DNA of 11,772 nucleotides from Clostridiales bacterium. GTDB taxonomy: Bacteria > Bacillota > Clostridia > Lachnospirales > Lachnospiraceae. The notes below the pieces were generated by a model. The model ran no database searches. It saw nothing but the letters and a program-made list of their open reading frames with translations, and was not told the origin of the DNA. Position 1 is the stretch's first letter. Each line of letters begins with the position of its first letter. Positions 1 to 6,630 of the stretch are shown here, one piece after another. Both the position numbers and the translations under genes were made by a program. Location: positions 1 to 11,772 of the forward strand of contig JAJQBV010000012.1 of assembly GCA_021203115.1 (NCBI GenBank). Direction: 5' to 3'.

Positions 1-849
1 ATCTCCGGAACTGCGGAATGCGGGACGATCGTGGTGGAGACGGAGAACGTCGCGCTGGCAAAAAAGTTTCTCCGCCTGATCCGCCGGGCGTTCGATATCA
101 CGCTGGATCTGACGATCCGGAAAACCCCGTCGGGCAAGCGCAATCTCTATCGGATTGAATTGTCCTCGGAGGATGCGTTCACAGAGAAGGAAAAAACGGA
201 AGCAGGGGATCGCTTCAGCCGCGTCTGGCGCGAAGTGGCGGACTGGGAGCAGGAGGGGTTTAAGGAGAGCCTGCTGGACTATCCCTGCTGCCGCAGAGCC
301 TTCATCCGCGGGGCATTTCTGACCGCTGGTTCGATGAGCAATCCGGGGAAATCCTACCATTTTGAGATCGTCTGCCGAAAACGGCAGGGGGCCGAGGAGC
401 TCTGTGCGGTCATCGGAACCTTTGATATCCATCCGAAGATCATTGAGCGGAAAAACAAATTTGTCGTATACTTAAAGGACAGCGAAGCCATCGTCGACAT
501 CCTGAATGTCATGGATGCCTCCGGCGCGCTGATGCGTCTGGAGAATGTGCGGATCATCAAAGATATGAAAAACAGTGCAAACCGTCAGTCCAACTGCGAC
601 ACCGCAAATATCAGCAAGATTGTGCGGACGGCGGCGCGCCAGATGGAGGACATCCGCCTGATCGGGGAGGCGATGGGATTTGACAAGCTTCCGCCGATGC
701 TGCGCGAGATGGCGGAGGTGCGCATGGAGCATCCGGAGGAATCCCTGCAGGAGCTGGGCGCTTACCTGCACCCGCCGGTGGGAAAGTCCGGGGTAAATCA
801 CAGACTGAAGAAATTGAGTGAGATCGCGGAAACGCTGCGCCAGCAGTGA
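1..849 (+). CDS. whiA: WhiA, sporulation/cell-division regulator family (5' end outside window)
   Basis: The reading frame is open from base 1 to the TGA at 847-849, so about 282 residues are visible and the first few dozen are cut off by the window edge; the internal GTG at 31 is not the start. WhiA proteins join a degenerate LAGLIDADG homing-endonuclease fold to a C-terminal helix-turn-helix and bind DNA; in Firmicutes they affect division and chromosome segregation. Visible family signatures are CCRRAFIRGAFLTAGSMSNP near visible residues 95-114 (first LAGLIDADG-like block), the SNCDTANISKIV segment near 198-209, and a C-terminal HTH of the pattern HPEESLQELGAYL...GKSGVNHRLKKL. The usual upstream partners rapZ and yvcK would lie outside the window. 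The lipid kinase gene starts 34 bases after the stop, suggesting cotranscription. The name rests on these conserved blocks and is secure. Confidence 0.93.
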   Translation: MSGTAECGTIVVETENVALAKKFLRLIRRAFDITLDLTIRKTPSGKRNLYRIELSSEDAFTEKEKTEAGDRFSRVWREVADWEQEGFKESLLDYPCCRRAFIRGAFLTAGSMSNPGKSYHFEIVCRKRQGAEELCAVIGTFDIHPKIIERKNKFVVYLKDSEAIVDILNVMDASGALMRLENVRIIKDMKNSANRQSNCDTANISKIVRTAARQMEDIRLIGEAMGFDKLPPMLREMAEVRMEHPEESLQELGAYLHPPVGKSGVNHRLKKLSEIAETLRQQ

Positions 850-883
850 GGCTGAATGGAAATATCAGAGTTCGGAGGTTGAC

Positions 884-1807
884 ATGGAGAGAAAGAAATT
901 ATGGTTTCTGTTCAATCCCACATCCGGGAGAGGACAGATCCGTGTACATCTGGTTGATATTCTTGATACGTTTGCGAAAGCCGGATATGAGGTGACGGTC
1001 TATCCGACGCAGGGAAAAGAGGATATCACGCGCCTGCTTCCGCAGCATGCGGGAGAGTACGACCGCATTGTCGTGAGCGGAGGCGACGGCACGCTGAATG
1101 AGGCGGTGACGGGAATGATGCACTGTGACGCGCAGGTACCGCTCGGTTATATTCCGGCCGGGACGACGAATGATTTTGCAAAGTCTCTAAGAATTCCGGC
1201 GAGTATGCCGAAAGCGGCGGAAATCGCGGCAAACGGCACATACTTTGCCTGCGATGTGGGGGAGTTTAACGAGGAGCGGTTTATCTATATCGCCGCGTTC
1301 GGCGCGTTTACCGATGTCTCCTATATGACGAACCAGAAGCTGAAACAGGTTCTCGGACCGGCGGCCTATTTGCTGGAGGGAGCGAAGCGGCTGGTGGACA
1401 TCCCATCCTATTTTATGAGGGTCGAAGTGAACGGAGAGATCATCCGGGATTATTTTTCTTACGGCATGATCACCAACACCATCTCAGTCGGCGGGGCGAA
1501 AAATATGACCGGAACCGATGTGGATCTGGACGACGGACTGTTTGAGGTGACTCTTGTGCGGACGCCGCAGAATCCGATTCAAACGAGCGAGATCATGGCG
1601 AATCTGCTGATGCCGCGCGACAGCGATACGCCGCACATCTATTCCTGCAAGACGGATCACATCGAGATCCACTGCGAGGAGGCCGTGCCGTGGACGCTGG
1701 ACGGGGAGTTCGGAGGAGACCAGAAGGATGTGCGGATCATCAACCGCCGCGGGCGGATTACCTTTGTGGTCGGTCAGCAGGAGATCGCAGAGTCCTCCGA
1801 GTCATAG
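884..1807 (+). CDS. YegS/DgkB-family lipid (diacylglycerol-type) kinase
   Basis: A 307-residue cytosolic or membrane-associated lipid kinase of the NAD-kinase/DAGK-like fold. The chosen start is the ATG at 884, with GGAGG at 874-878 five bases upstream; an open frame extends to 818 but overlaps whiA and lacks a comparable ribosome site. Motifs seen from this start: NPTSGRG at residues 11-17 and SGGDGT at 65-70 (ATP-binding region), PAGTTNDFA at 91-99, then a C-terminal lobe with DLDDGLFEV and LDGEFGG, as in the DgkB/YegS/BmrU group. Known members phosphorylate diacylglycerol or related lipids and recycle lipid intermediates; which lipid is used here cannot be read from sequence. Length is typical for the family. 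It follows whiA closely on the same strand, and no terminator is visible between them. No strong terminator directly follows either; the hairpin at 1933-1974 is the first. Confidence 0.9.
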   Translation: MERKKLWFLFNPTSGRGQIRVHLVDILDTFAKAGYEVTVYPTQGKEDITRLLPQHAGEYDRIVVSGGDGTLNEAVTGMMHCDAQVPLGYIPAGTTNDFAKSLRIPASMPKAAEIAANGTYFACDVGEFNEERFIYIAAFGAFTDVSYMTNQKLKQVLGPAAYLLEGAKRLVDIPSYFMRVEVNGEIIRDYFSYGMITNTISVGGAKNMTGTDVDLDDGLFEVTLVRTPQNPIQTSEIMANLLMPRDSDTPHIYSCKTDHIEIHCEEAVPWTLDGEFGGDQKDVRIINRRGRITFVVGQQEIAESSES

Positions 1808-1876
1808 TGAGATATCACAAAAAACCTTCTTTTTCCGCAAATTTCTTGTGAAAAAGAGAAAAAAATGATTTGGCAC

Positions 1877-1905
1877 TTGCATTTTTTCAAAAAGTGTACT
1901 ATCGT
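1877..1905 (+). promoter_or_regulatory. Possible sigma-A promoter for glnN
   Basis: In an AT-rich stretch after the kinase gene, TTGCAT (1877-1882) and TATCGT (1900-1905) are separated by 17 bases. An alternative -10, TACTAT at 1897-1902, has a poor 14-base spacing. The match is moderate. The position, about 130 bases before glnN and upstream of the leader hairpin, is what makes it plausible. It would give a leader of roughly 120 nt. Confidence 0.35.
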
Positions 1906-1932
1906 AATTGCATGACATAGACAGCGAAGAAC

Positions 1933-1974
1933 AAGGGCGTTCCATTTATCTTGGAATGCCCTTCTTTCGTTTTT
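1933..1974 (+). terminator. Intrinsic terminator/attenuator in the glnN leader
   Basis: The arms AAGGGCGTTCCA (1933-1944) and TGGAATGCCCTT (1952-1963) pair over 12 bases with one G-U, closing a 7-base loop (TTTATCT). A T-rich tail, CTTTCGTTTTT, follows at 1964-1974. It is 126 bases past the lipid kinase stop and 61 bases before glnN. It may simply end the whiA/kinase transcript. If the promoter at 1877-1905 is real, it lies inside the glnN leader and would act as an attenuator, as in other nitrogen genes of Clostridia that are controlled by antitermination. The hairpin is directly visible; the regulatory role is inferred. Confidence 0.75.
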
Positions 1975-2035
1975 ACATGTCGGAGTTGTTTGCTAATTAA
2001 TAAGGGGAATTCCAGAAAGAGAGGAAAGTTAGAAG

Positions 2036-4150
2036 ATGAGTGAGTATTTTAATGTATCCGAGATCTTTGGCGAGTACGTATTCAACGACGCGACCATGCG
2101 GGAGCGCCTTCCGAAGAAAACGTACCAGAAGCTTCATGAGGCGATGACAGAGGGCACAGAGCTCGACCCGGCGACAGCCGATATCATTGCCCATGAGATG
2201 AAGGAGTGGGCGATCGAACAGGGAGCGACCCACTATACCCACTGGTTCCAGCCGCTGACAGGTGTCACTGCCGAGAAGCATGATTCTTTTATCACAGCGC
2301 CCAATGATGACGGAAAGGTGCTGATGAACTTCTCCGGAAAAGAGCTGATCAAGGGTGAGCCGGACGCGTCTTCCTTCCCCTCCGGCGGCCTTCGCGCCAC
2401 CTGCGAGGCCAGAGGCTATACTGCATGGGACTGCACGTCCTACGCGTTTGTCCGGCATGATGCTGCGGGTGCGACGCTCTGCATTCCGACCGCGTTCTGC
2501 TCCTACACCGGCGAGGCGCTCGACCAGAAGACGCCGCTGCTGCGCTCTATGCAGGCGATCAACGAGCAGTCGCTTCGTCTGCTTCGCCTTTTCGGCAACA
2601 CGACATCGAAGAAAGTAACCCCGTCCGTCGGACCGGAGCAGGAGTACTTCCTGGTTGACCGTGAGAAATATTTAAAGAGAAAAGACCTGATTTACACCGG
2701 CCGGACGCTGTTCGGCTCCATGCCCGCAAAAGGACAGGAGATGGACGATCACTATTTTGGATCGATCCGCCCCCGCATCGCGGCATTTATGAAGGATGTC
2801 AACGAGGAGCTTTGGAAGCTGGGTGTTCCCGCCAAGACGCAGCACAACGAGGTTGCCCCGGCGCAGCACGAGCTGGCTCCGATCTATGAGACCTGCAATC
2901 TGGCTGTCGACCACAACCATATGGTGATGGAGGTTCTGAAGAAAAAGGCGAACGAGCACGGCCTTCAGTGCCTGCTTCACGAGAAACCGTTTGACGGCGT
3001 CAACGGGTCCGGAAAACATAACAACTGGTCGATCACGACGGACGATGGCATCAACCTGCTGGATCCGGGCGACATACCGCACGAGAACCTTCAGTTCCTG
3101 CTGGTTCTGACCTGCATCCTGAAGGCGGTTGACCGCCATGCGGATCTGCTGCGTGAGTCCGCATCCGACGTCGGAAACGATCACCGTCTTGGTGCAAACG
3201 AGGCGCCGCCGGCCATCATCTCCATCTTCCTCGGCAACCAGCTGGATGATGTTCTGAACCAGCTGACCAGCACAGGCACCGCGACCCACTCGCTGGAGGG
3301 CGAAGTACTGCACACAGGAGTCGACGCGCTGCCGGATCTGATGAAGGACGCGACGGACCGGAACCGTACCTCACCGTTTGCCTTCACCGGCAACAAGTTT
3401 GAGTTCCGTATGATCGGTTCCCAGGATTCCATCTCCCAGCCGAACGTGGTATTGAATACCATCGTGGCCGAGGCGTTCCAGGAGGCCTGCGACGAGCTGG
3501 AGGCATCCGACAACTTTGAGAAGACCGTCCATGACCTGATCAAGAGACAGGCGATCGAGCATCAGAGAATCGTCTTCAATGGTGACGGATACTCAGAGGC
3601 ATGGGTAAAAGAGGCGGAGAGAAGAGGGCTGCCGAACATCCCGAGCATGGTGGACGCCATCGGTTCCCTGACCACAGACAAGGCCATCGACCTTTTCGGA
3701 AAATTCAATGTCTTTACGGAGGCAGAGTTGAGATCCCGTGCGGAAGTCCTGTATGAGAACTACGCAAAGAGCATCAATATCGAGGCGAGAGCCATGATCA
3801 ACATCGCAAGCAAGACGTTGATCCCGGCGGTGATTCGCTACATCACTTCTCTTGCAGAGTCGATCAACGCGGTCAAGGCAGCCTGCGACTGTGATATCAG
3901 CGTGCAGACCGAGCTGCTCACCGAGAGCTCCGCGCTCCTGTCCGAGGCCAAGGTCGCACTCGCCAAGCTGGAGGAGGTCACTGACAAGGGACTCTCCATG
4001 GAAGAGGGCAAGGCACAGGCCGAATATTATAAGGACGTCGTCATCGCCGCAATGGCTGACCTGCGCGCGCCGATCGACAAGCTGGAGATCATCGTCGACA
4101 AGAAGATGTGGCCGTACCCGTCTTACGGCGATCTGATCTATGAAGTGTAA
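2036..4150 (+). CDS. glnN: Type III glutamine synthetase
   Basis: A 704-residue enzyme that makes glutamine from glutamate, ammonia and ATP, the main ammonia-assimilation step. The length (about 700 residues, against about 450 for type I) and sequence place it in the type III (GlnN) family, cytosolic dodecamers. Motifs in order: FSGKELIKGEPDASSFPSGG near residues 99-118, the glutamate-binding region SVGPEQEYFLVD near 197, NEVAPAQHELAPIYE near 271, the ATP-binding region KPFDGVNGSGKHNNWS near 317, and FAFTGNKFEFRMIGS near 448. The start ATG at 2036 has GAGGAAAG at 2021-2028, seven bases upstream. It appears monocistronic, bounded by the leader hairpin at 1933-1974 and the long terminator at 4193-4226. 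Regulation is probably through nitrogen status acting on the leader, which is inference. No key residue appears to be missing. Confidence 0.96.
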   Translation: MSEYFNVSEIFGEYVFNDATMRERLPKKTYQKLHEAMTEGTELDPATADIIAHEMKEWAIEQGATHYTHWFQPLTGVTAEKHDSFITAPNDDGKVLMNFSGKELIKGEPDASSFPSGGLRATCEARGYTAWDCTSYAFVRHDAAGATLCIPTAFCSYTGEALDQKTPLLRSMQAINEQSLRLLRLFGNTTSKKVTPSVGPEQEYFLVDREKYLKRKDLIYTGRTLFGSMPAKGQEMDDHYFGSIRPRIAAFMKDVNEELWKLGVPAKTQHNEVAPAQHELAPIYETCNLAVDHNHMVMEVLKKKANEHGLQCLLHEKPFDGVNGSGKHNNWSITTDDGINLLDPGDIPHENLQFLLVLTCILKAVDRHADLLRESASDVGNDHRLGANEAPPAIISIFLGNQLDDVLNQLTSTGTATHSLEGEVLHTGVDALPDLMKDATDRNRTSPFAFTGNKFEFRMIGSQDSISQPNVVLNTIVAEAFQEACDELEASDNFEKTVHDLIKRQAIEHQRIVFNGDGYSEAWVKEAERRGLPNIPSMVDAIGSLTTDKAIDLFGKFNVFTEAELRSRAEVLYENYAKSINIEARAMINIASKTLIPAVIRYITSLAESINAVKAACDCDISVQTELLTESSALLSEAKVALAKLEEVTDKGLSMEEGKAQAEYYKDVVIAAMADLRAPIDKLEIIVDKKMWPYPSYGDLIYEV

Positions 4151-4192
4151 GGTTATATCTATCTAATCCCCTTAGTTAGTATATACATCAAA

Positions 4193-4226
4193 GGAAAAAT
4201 CCGGAGAGCGATCTCCGGATTTTTCC
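4193..4226. terminator. Bidirectional intrinsic terminator between glnN and the Uma2 gene
   Basis: A perfect 15-bp stem (4193-4207 with 4212-4226) closes a GCGA tetraloop. The GC core CCGGAGA/TCTCCGG is flanked by AAAAAT on the left and ATTTTT on the right, so a U-tract follows the hairpin on either strand. It lies between two convergent genes, 43 bases after the glnN stop and 25 bases past the end of the minus-strand Uma2 gene, and should end both transcripts. Confidence 0.92.
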
Positions 4227-4250
4227 TGTTTAAAAATAATTTGATAGATG

Positions 4251-4853
4251 TCAGTTCCCGGATCCCCATTCGGAATCCTTAAATATCTCTGCCAGAGTAA
4301 GGGAAATATTCGGCATGCCGTGCAGGTGGATTCGCACATCCACGTTATAGTCCTCGTCCTCCTTATCCTCCTCCAGCAGATAATTTTCCGCTAAGACATA
4401 TTTCCCGTCCGTGAGATAGTAAATTTCCAGTGATTTTCCTTTCGGCTCGATAAGCCAGAGCTCTTCTACCCCGGCAGATTCGTATTTTTTCATTTTGATC
4501 ATGCGGTCCCGCCTTGCGGTGGAAGGACTCAGGATCTCTACTACAAATTTCGGTCTTCCGCGATACCGCCCGTTTTTGATATCATGCGGGTCACAGACCA
4601 GAATGATGTCCGGTACGAGCCATTCATCCTCACCCAGATAAAAATCCAGATTTTCTATAAAGACTCTGCAGATACTGTTTTTCAACTGATTGCTGACGGC
4701 GGTGTAAATATTGCCGTTGATGATTCCGTGCCGGACGGAAGCGGATGGCGACATCTCATAGATCACACCATCGATTTTCTCGATTTTCTTGTAACCCTCC
4801 AGACTTGGCATAGCATGATACCTCTCCTCGATTTTTTGTAAAGCATTTCCCAT
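4251..4853 (-). CDS. Uma2-family protein (PD-(D/E)XK nuclease fold, DUF820)
   Basis: A 200-residue protein of the Uma2/DUF820 family, which has a restriction-endonuclease-like fold. The diagnostic run is VPDIILVCDP at residues 80-89, then KFVVEILSPST at 102-112 and DRMIKMKKYESAGVEELWLI at 116-135, matching the family pattern PD...VEV-SPST...D...K...Y...GV-EYW. Likely active-site residues are D82, E106 and a lysine near 120. The start ATG (complement of 4851-4853) has AGGAGG seven bases upstream, an excellent ribosome site. The family is very common, often in many copies in cyanobacteria and scattered in Clostridia, and its biological role is largely unknown; nuclease activity here is inferred from fold. 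It is a single-gene unit convergent with glnN and divergent from the regulator at 5155. A TATAAA lies upstream on the minus strand, without a convincing -35. Confidence 0.88.
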   Translation of the reverse strand: MGNALQKIEERYHAMPSLEGYKKIEKIDGVIYEMSPSASVRHGIINGNIYTAVSNQLKNSICRVFIENLDFYLGEDEWLVPDIILVCDPHDIKNGRYRGRPKFVVEILSPSTARRDRMIKMKKYESAGVEELWLIEPKGKSLEIYYLTDGKYVLAENYLLEEDKEDEDYNVDVRIHLHGMPNISLTLAEIFKDSEWGSGN

Positions 4854-4972
4854 CTTTTTACCTCCTGTGTCTTGATATACAGAAAACCCGGCTGCTTGTC
4901 GATTCTCTGCTTTTTATAGGGACTTGTAAAAGCATGAATCTTTAAGAAACTGAGCAATCAGAATAATCAGAC

Positions 4973-5001
4973 CGTAAATGAGTATGATTTTCTCATTTAC
5001 G
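4973..5001. repeat. Perfect 10-bp inverted repeat
   Basis: CGTAAATGAG (4973-4982) and CTCATTTACG (4992-5001) are exact reverse complements with a 9-base spacer. Neither strand has a T-run on the 3' side of the hairpin (on the plus strand it is followed by A's), so it is not an intrinsic terminator. It lies about 120 bases upstream of one start codon and about 150 upstream of the other in the divergent pair. A protein operator or an RNA hairpin is possible; the function is unknown. Confidence 0.6.
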
Positions 5002-5074
5002 AAAAAAGATACGATGCTTTGGAAATATTCTAACAGAAATGTTCCATCCGCACAACAATAAAATAACGAAAATC

Positions 5075-5102
5075 TTGAAAAACATTTTGCGGGGTGTATA
5101 AT
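5075..5102 (+). promoter_or_regulatory. Sigma-A promoter of the dual-HTH regulator
   Basis: TTGAAA (5075-5080) and a consensus TATAAT (5097-5102) are separated by 16 bases. Transcription would start near 5109, giving a leader of about 46 nt before the ATG at 5155. This is the best consensus plus-strand promoter in the window. Confidence 0.82.
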
Positions 5103-5107
5103 AGCAT

Positions 5108-5125
5108 TGTGCGGAATCCCGCACA
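5108..5125 (+). promoter_or_regulatory. Dyad at the predicted start site of the regulator transcript
   Basis: TGTGCGG (5108-5114) and CCGCACA (5119-5125) form a perfect 7-bp inverted repeat around AATC. It begins six bases after the -10, right at the expected transcription start. It could be an operator for repression, for instance autoregulation, or a 5' mRNA stabilising hairpin. The dyad is seen; the role is inferred. Confidence 0.5.
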
Positions 5126-5154
5126 GTGAGCGGACGGATTGCGGAGGCAGTGTA

Positions 5155-6468
5155 ATGGAGTACATGTCGGTCAGGGAAGCGGCGGAAAAATGGGGAATCT
5201 CACAGCGGTATGTGCAGCGCTATTGTACCGAGGGGCGCATCGATGGCGCGGTCAAGTTCGGCGGCGCGTGGGCGATCCCGTCGGATGCCGAAAAGCCTGC
5301 GGACAGGAGGCGGACGGTTGGGAAGACAGAAACGGCTGCGGATAAGGAACGGACGGCCGGAAAGACAGAGGGGGTTTTTGATAGGGCAGAGAGCATGGTT
5401 CTGACGGAATTTGCGGGCGGGAGTGCCGCACGGGCGGACGCTGCGGCACCCGTTGCCGGGTCGAAGGATGGTCTTCGCGTGGCGATGCCGCTCTTAAATA
5501 CCCCATGGTCGCCGGGCGCGGCGATGGAGTCCATTGTAAAGATGGAGGACGCGGACACCCGCAACATTGCCCTCGCGGAGTATTACTATTTCAGCGGCCG
5601 CTCGGCAAAGGCTTCGGATATTGCCGAGGAATACCTGACCCATACGGATCTGGCGCTCCGCCTTTCTGCCTGTTGGCTCTACGCCTATGCGAACCTTGCT
5701 CTCGACCGGATTCCGCGGACGAGACAGGCGATGGCGCAGGTGAAGGCGACGGTCAGGGCATTGGATGAACATACGCCCGCGACCTATCGCGCCTATACTA
5801 TGTGCGTCGCCATCGGCGCATCGGTGCTTCTTCACCTGCCGGTGCCGGAAAGCCTCAGCCCGATTCAGGATTTTCTTCCCTCGCTGCCGCCGGGGCTTCG
5901 CCTGTTCGCGCTGTATGTGCAGGCACACCGCGCTTATCTGGACGGGAAGTACGATGTCTGCATCGGTATTTCGGAGACCGCGCTTGCGCTGGAAAGTACG
6001 CTGTATCCGATTCCCGCCATTTATCTTCATCTCGTCTCCACCATGGGATATATCAACCTCAAGCAGAGCAAGCGGGCGAGAGCGCATCTTCTGGAGGCGT
6101 GGAAAATCGCGCAGCCGGATGACATGATTGAGCCCTTCGGGGAGCATCACGGCCTGCTGGGCGGGATGCTGGAGGCGGTTCTGCGCAAGGATTATCCCGA
6201 TGATTTCAAGCGGATCATTGCGATCACCTACAGTTTTTCCGCCGGATGGCGCAAGATTCACAATCCGGATACCGGACATCATGTGGCGGATGACCTGACG
6301 ACCATGGAATTTACCATCGCCATGCTGGCGGCCAGAGGGTGGTCGAACAAGGAGATCGGCGCACATCTGGGTATCTCAACGAATACAGTCAAAATGCACA
6401 TTTCTTCGGTTTTGCGGCAGCTCGACATCCCGCAGCGGAAGGATCTCGCGCAGTTTATGCTGAAATAA
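5155..6468 (+). CDS. Transcriptional regulator with N-terminal excisionase/MerR-like HTH and C-terminal LuxR HTH
   Basis: A 437-residue regulator. The start is the ATG at 5155, with GGAGG at 5143-5147 seven bases upstream; the open frame runs to 5107, but that would begin at the transcription start. Residues 1-45 (MSVREAAEKWGISQRYVQRY... GAWAIPSDAEKP) resemble the small winged HTH of excisionases and MerR proteins. Residues about 48-105 form a low-complexity charged linker containing two 13-residue tandem copies of a [PA]AD..RT.GKTE unit. Residues about 140-370 are helical and TPR-like (AEYYYFSGRSAKASDIAEEY, AHRAYLDGKYDVCIGI). Residues about 383-437 are a clear LuxR/GerE HTH (LAARGWSNKEIGAHLGISTN TVKMH). 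The ligand or signal is unknown, and no receiver domain with a phosphorylation site is visible. The neighbouring surface-protein gene is the obvious candidate target, which is inference. Confidence 0.85.
   Translation: MEYMSVREAAEKWGISQRYVQRYCTEGRIDGAVKFGGAWAIPSDAEKPADRRRTVGKTETAADKERTAGKTEGVFDRAESMVLTEFAGGSAARADAAAPVAGSKDGLRVAMPLLNTPWSPGAAMESIVKMEDADTRNIALAEYYYFSGRSAKASDIAEEYLTHTDLALRLSACWLYAYANLALDRIPRTRQAMAQVKATVRALDEHTPATYRAYTMCVAIGASVLLHLPVPESLSPIQDFLPSLPPGLRLFALYVQAHRAYLDGKYDVCIGISETALALESTLYPIPAIYLHLVSTMGYINLKQSKRARAHLLEAWKIAQPDDMIEPFGEHHGLLGGMLEAVLRKDYPDDFKRIIAITYSFSAGWRKIHNPDTGHHVADDLTTMEFTIAMLAARGWSNKEIGAHLGISTNTVKMHISSVLRQLDIPQRKDLAQFMLK
5296..5373 (+). repeat. Two tandem 39-bp repeats coding the regulator linker
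   Basis: 5296-5334 and 5335-5373 encode PADRRRTVGKTET and AADKERTAGKTEG, two in-frame 13-residue units sharing AD..RT.GKTE. They lie in the hydrophilic linker between the N-terminal DNA-binding domain and the helical middle. Copy number could change by slippage or recombination without a frameshift. Confidence 0.6.
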
Positions 6469-6490
6469 AAATAATATGGTAAAAATATCT

Positions 6491-6514
6491 ACCCGTTTTT
6501 GTCCTGAAATGGGT
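6491..6514. promoter_or_regulatory. Imperfect dyad upstream of the surface esterase promoter
   Basis: ACCCGTTT (6491-6498) and AAATGGGT (6507-6514) are inverted with one mismatch (a G-U if RNA) around an 8-base spacer. The centre is about 48 bases before the predicted transcription start, a typical place for an activator site. It starts 22 bases after the regulator's stop codon. No T-run follows, so it is not a good terminator for that gene. Confidence 0.35.
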
Positions 6515-6538
6515 GTACGAAAATCCGGAAAAATATTT

Positions 6539-6544
6539 TATAAT
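6539..6544 (+). promoter_or_regulatory. Consensus -10 (TATAAT) of the surface esterase gene with weak -35
   Basis: TATAAT at 6539-6544 would start transcription near 6551. The base run 17 upstream (TACGAA, 6516-6521) is a poor -35 box, so this promoter may need an activator. The dyad at 6491-6514 lies just upstream, and the LuxR-type regulator is the adjacent gene. Confidence 0.5.
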
Positions 6545-6551
6545 ATGGTCG

Positions 6552-6601
6552 GGTAAGGCCGCGCAGGAAAAGATAACGATATCTGTGTGAGTGGCCTTGC
6601 C
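6552..6601 (+). ncRNA. Structured 5' leader of the surface esterase mRNA
   Basis: GGTAAGGCC (6552-6560) pairs with GGCCTTGCC (6593-6601), nine bases with one G-U. Inside, AGATA (6571-6575) pairs with TATCT (6580-6584) around ACGA. The outer stem would begin at the 5' end of the transcript. I do not recognise a known riboswitch family. It may stabilise the mRNA or bind a regulator. Confidence 0.4.
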
Positions 6602-6630
6602 ATGAAAACAAAAAGGGAGATACAGACGGG

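Larger units (their letters stand above)
4854..5154. other. Divergent intergenic region with two dyads and one promoter
   Basis: This 301-base AT-rich gap separates the minus-strand Uma2 gene from the plus-strand regulator. It holds the Uma2 ribosome site (4861-4866), a perfect 10-bp inverted repeat at 4973-5001, a strong plus-strand promoter at 5075-5102, a GC-rich dyad at 5108-5125 and the regulator's GGAGG. A minus-strand frame here encodes a hydrophobic stretch (IILIYGLIILIAQF) but has no start codon with a ribosome site near it, so no gene is called. Confidence 0.6.

Noticed and set aside
1870..1882. TTGGCACTTGCAT as a sigma-54 promoter
   Set aside because: The GG and GC doublets are about five bases apart instead of the ten needed for a -24/-12 promoter.
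4914..5165. Minus-strand frame with a hydrophobic stretch (IILIYGLIILIAQF), considered as a small membrane toxin
   Set aside because: Its only ATG lies inside the regulator gene, and there is no ribosome site or start codon near the hydrophobic part; the inverted repeat at 4973-5001 explains part of the sequence.
5494..6366. Long minus-strand frame of 290 codons
   Set aside because: It is entirely antisense to the regulator with its clear HTH domains; its residues (Arg, His, Gly-rich, no motif) fit a GC-rich shadow.
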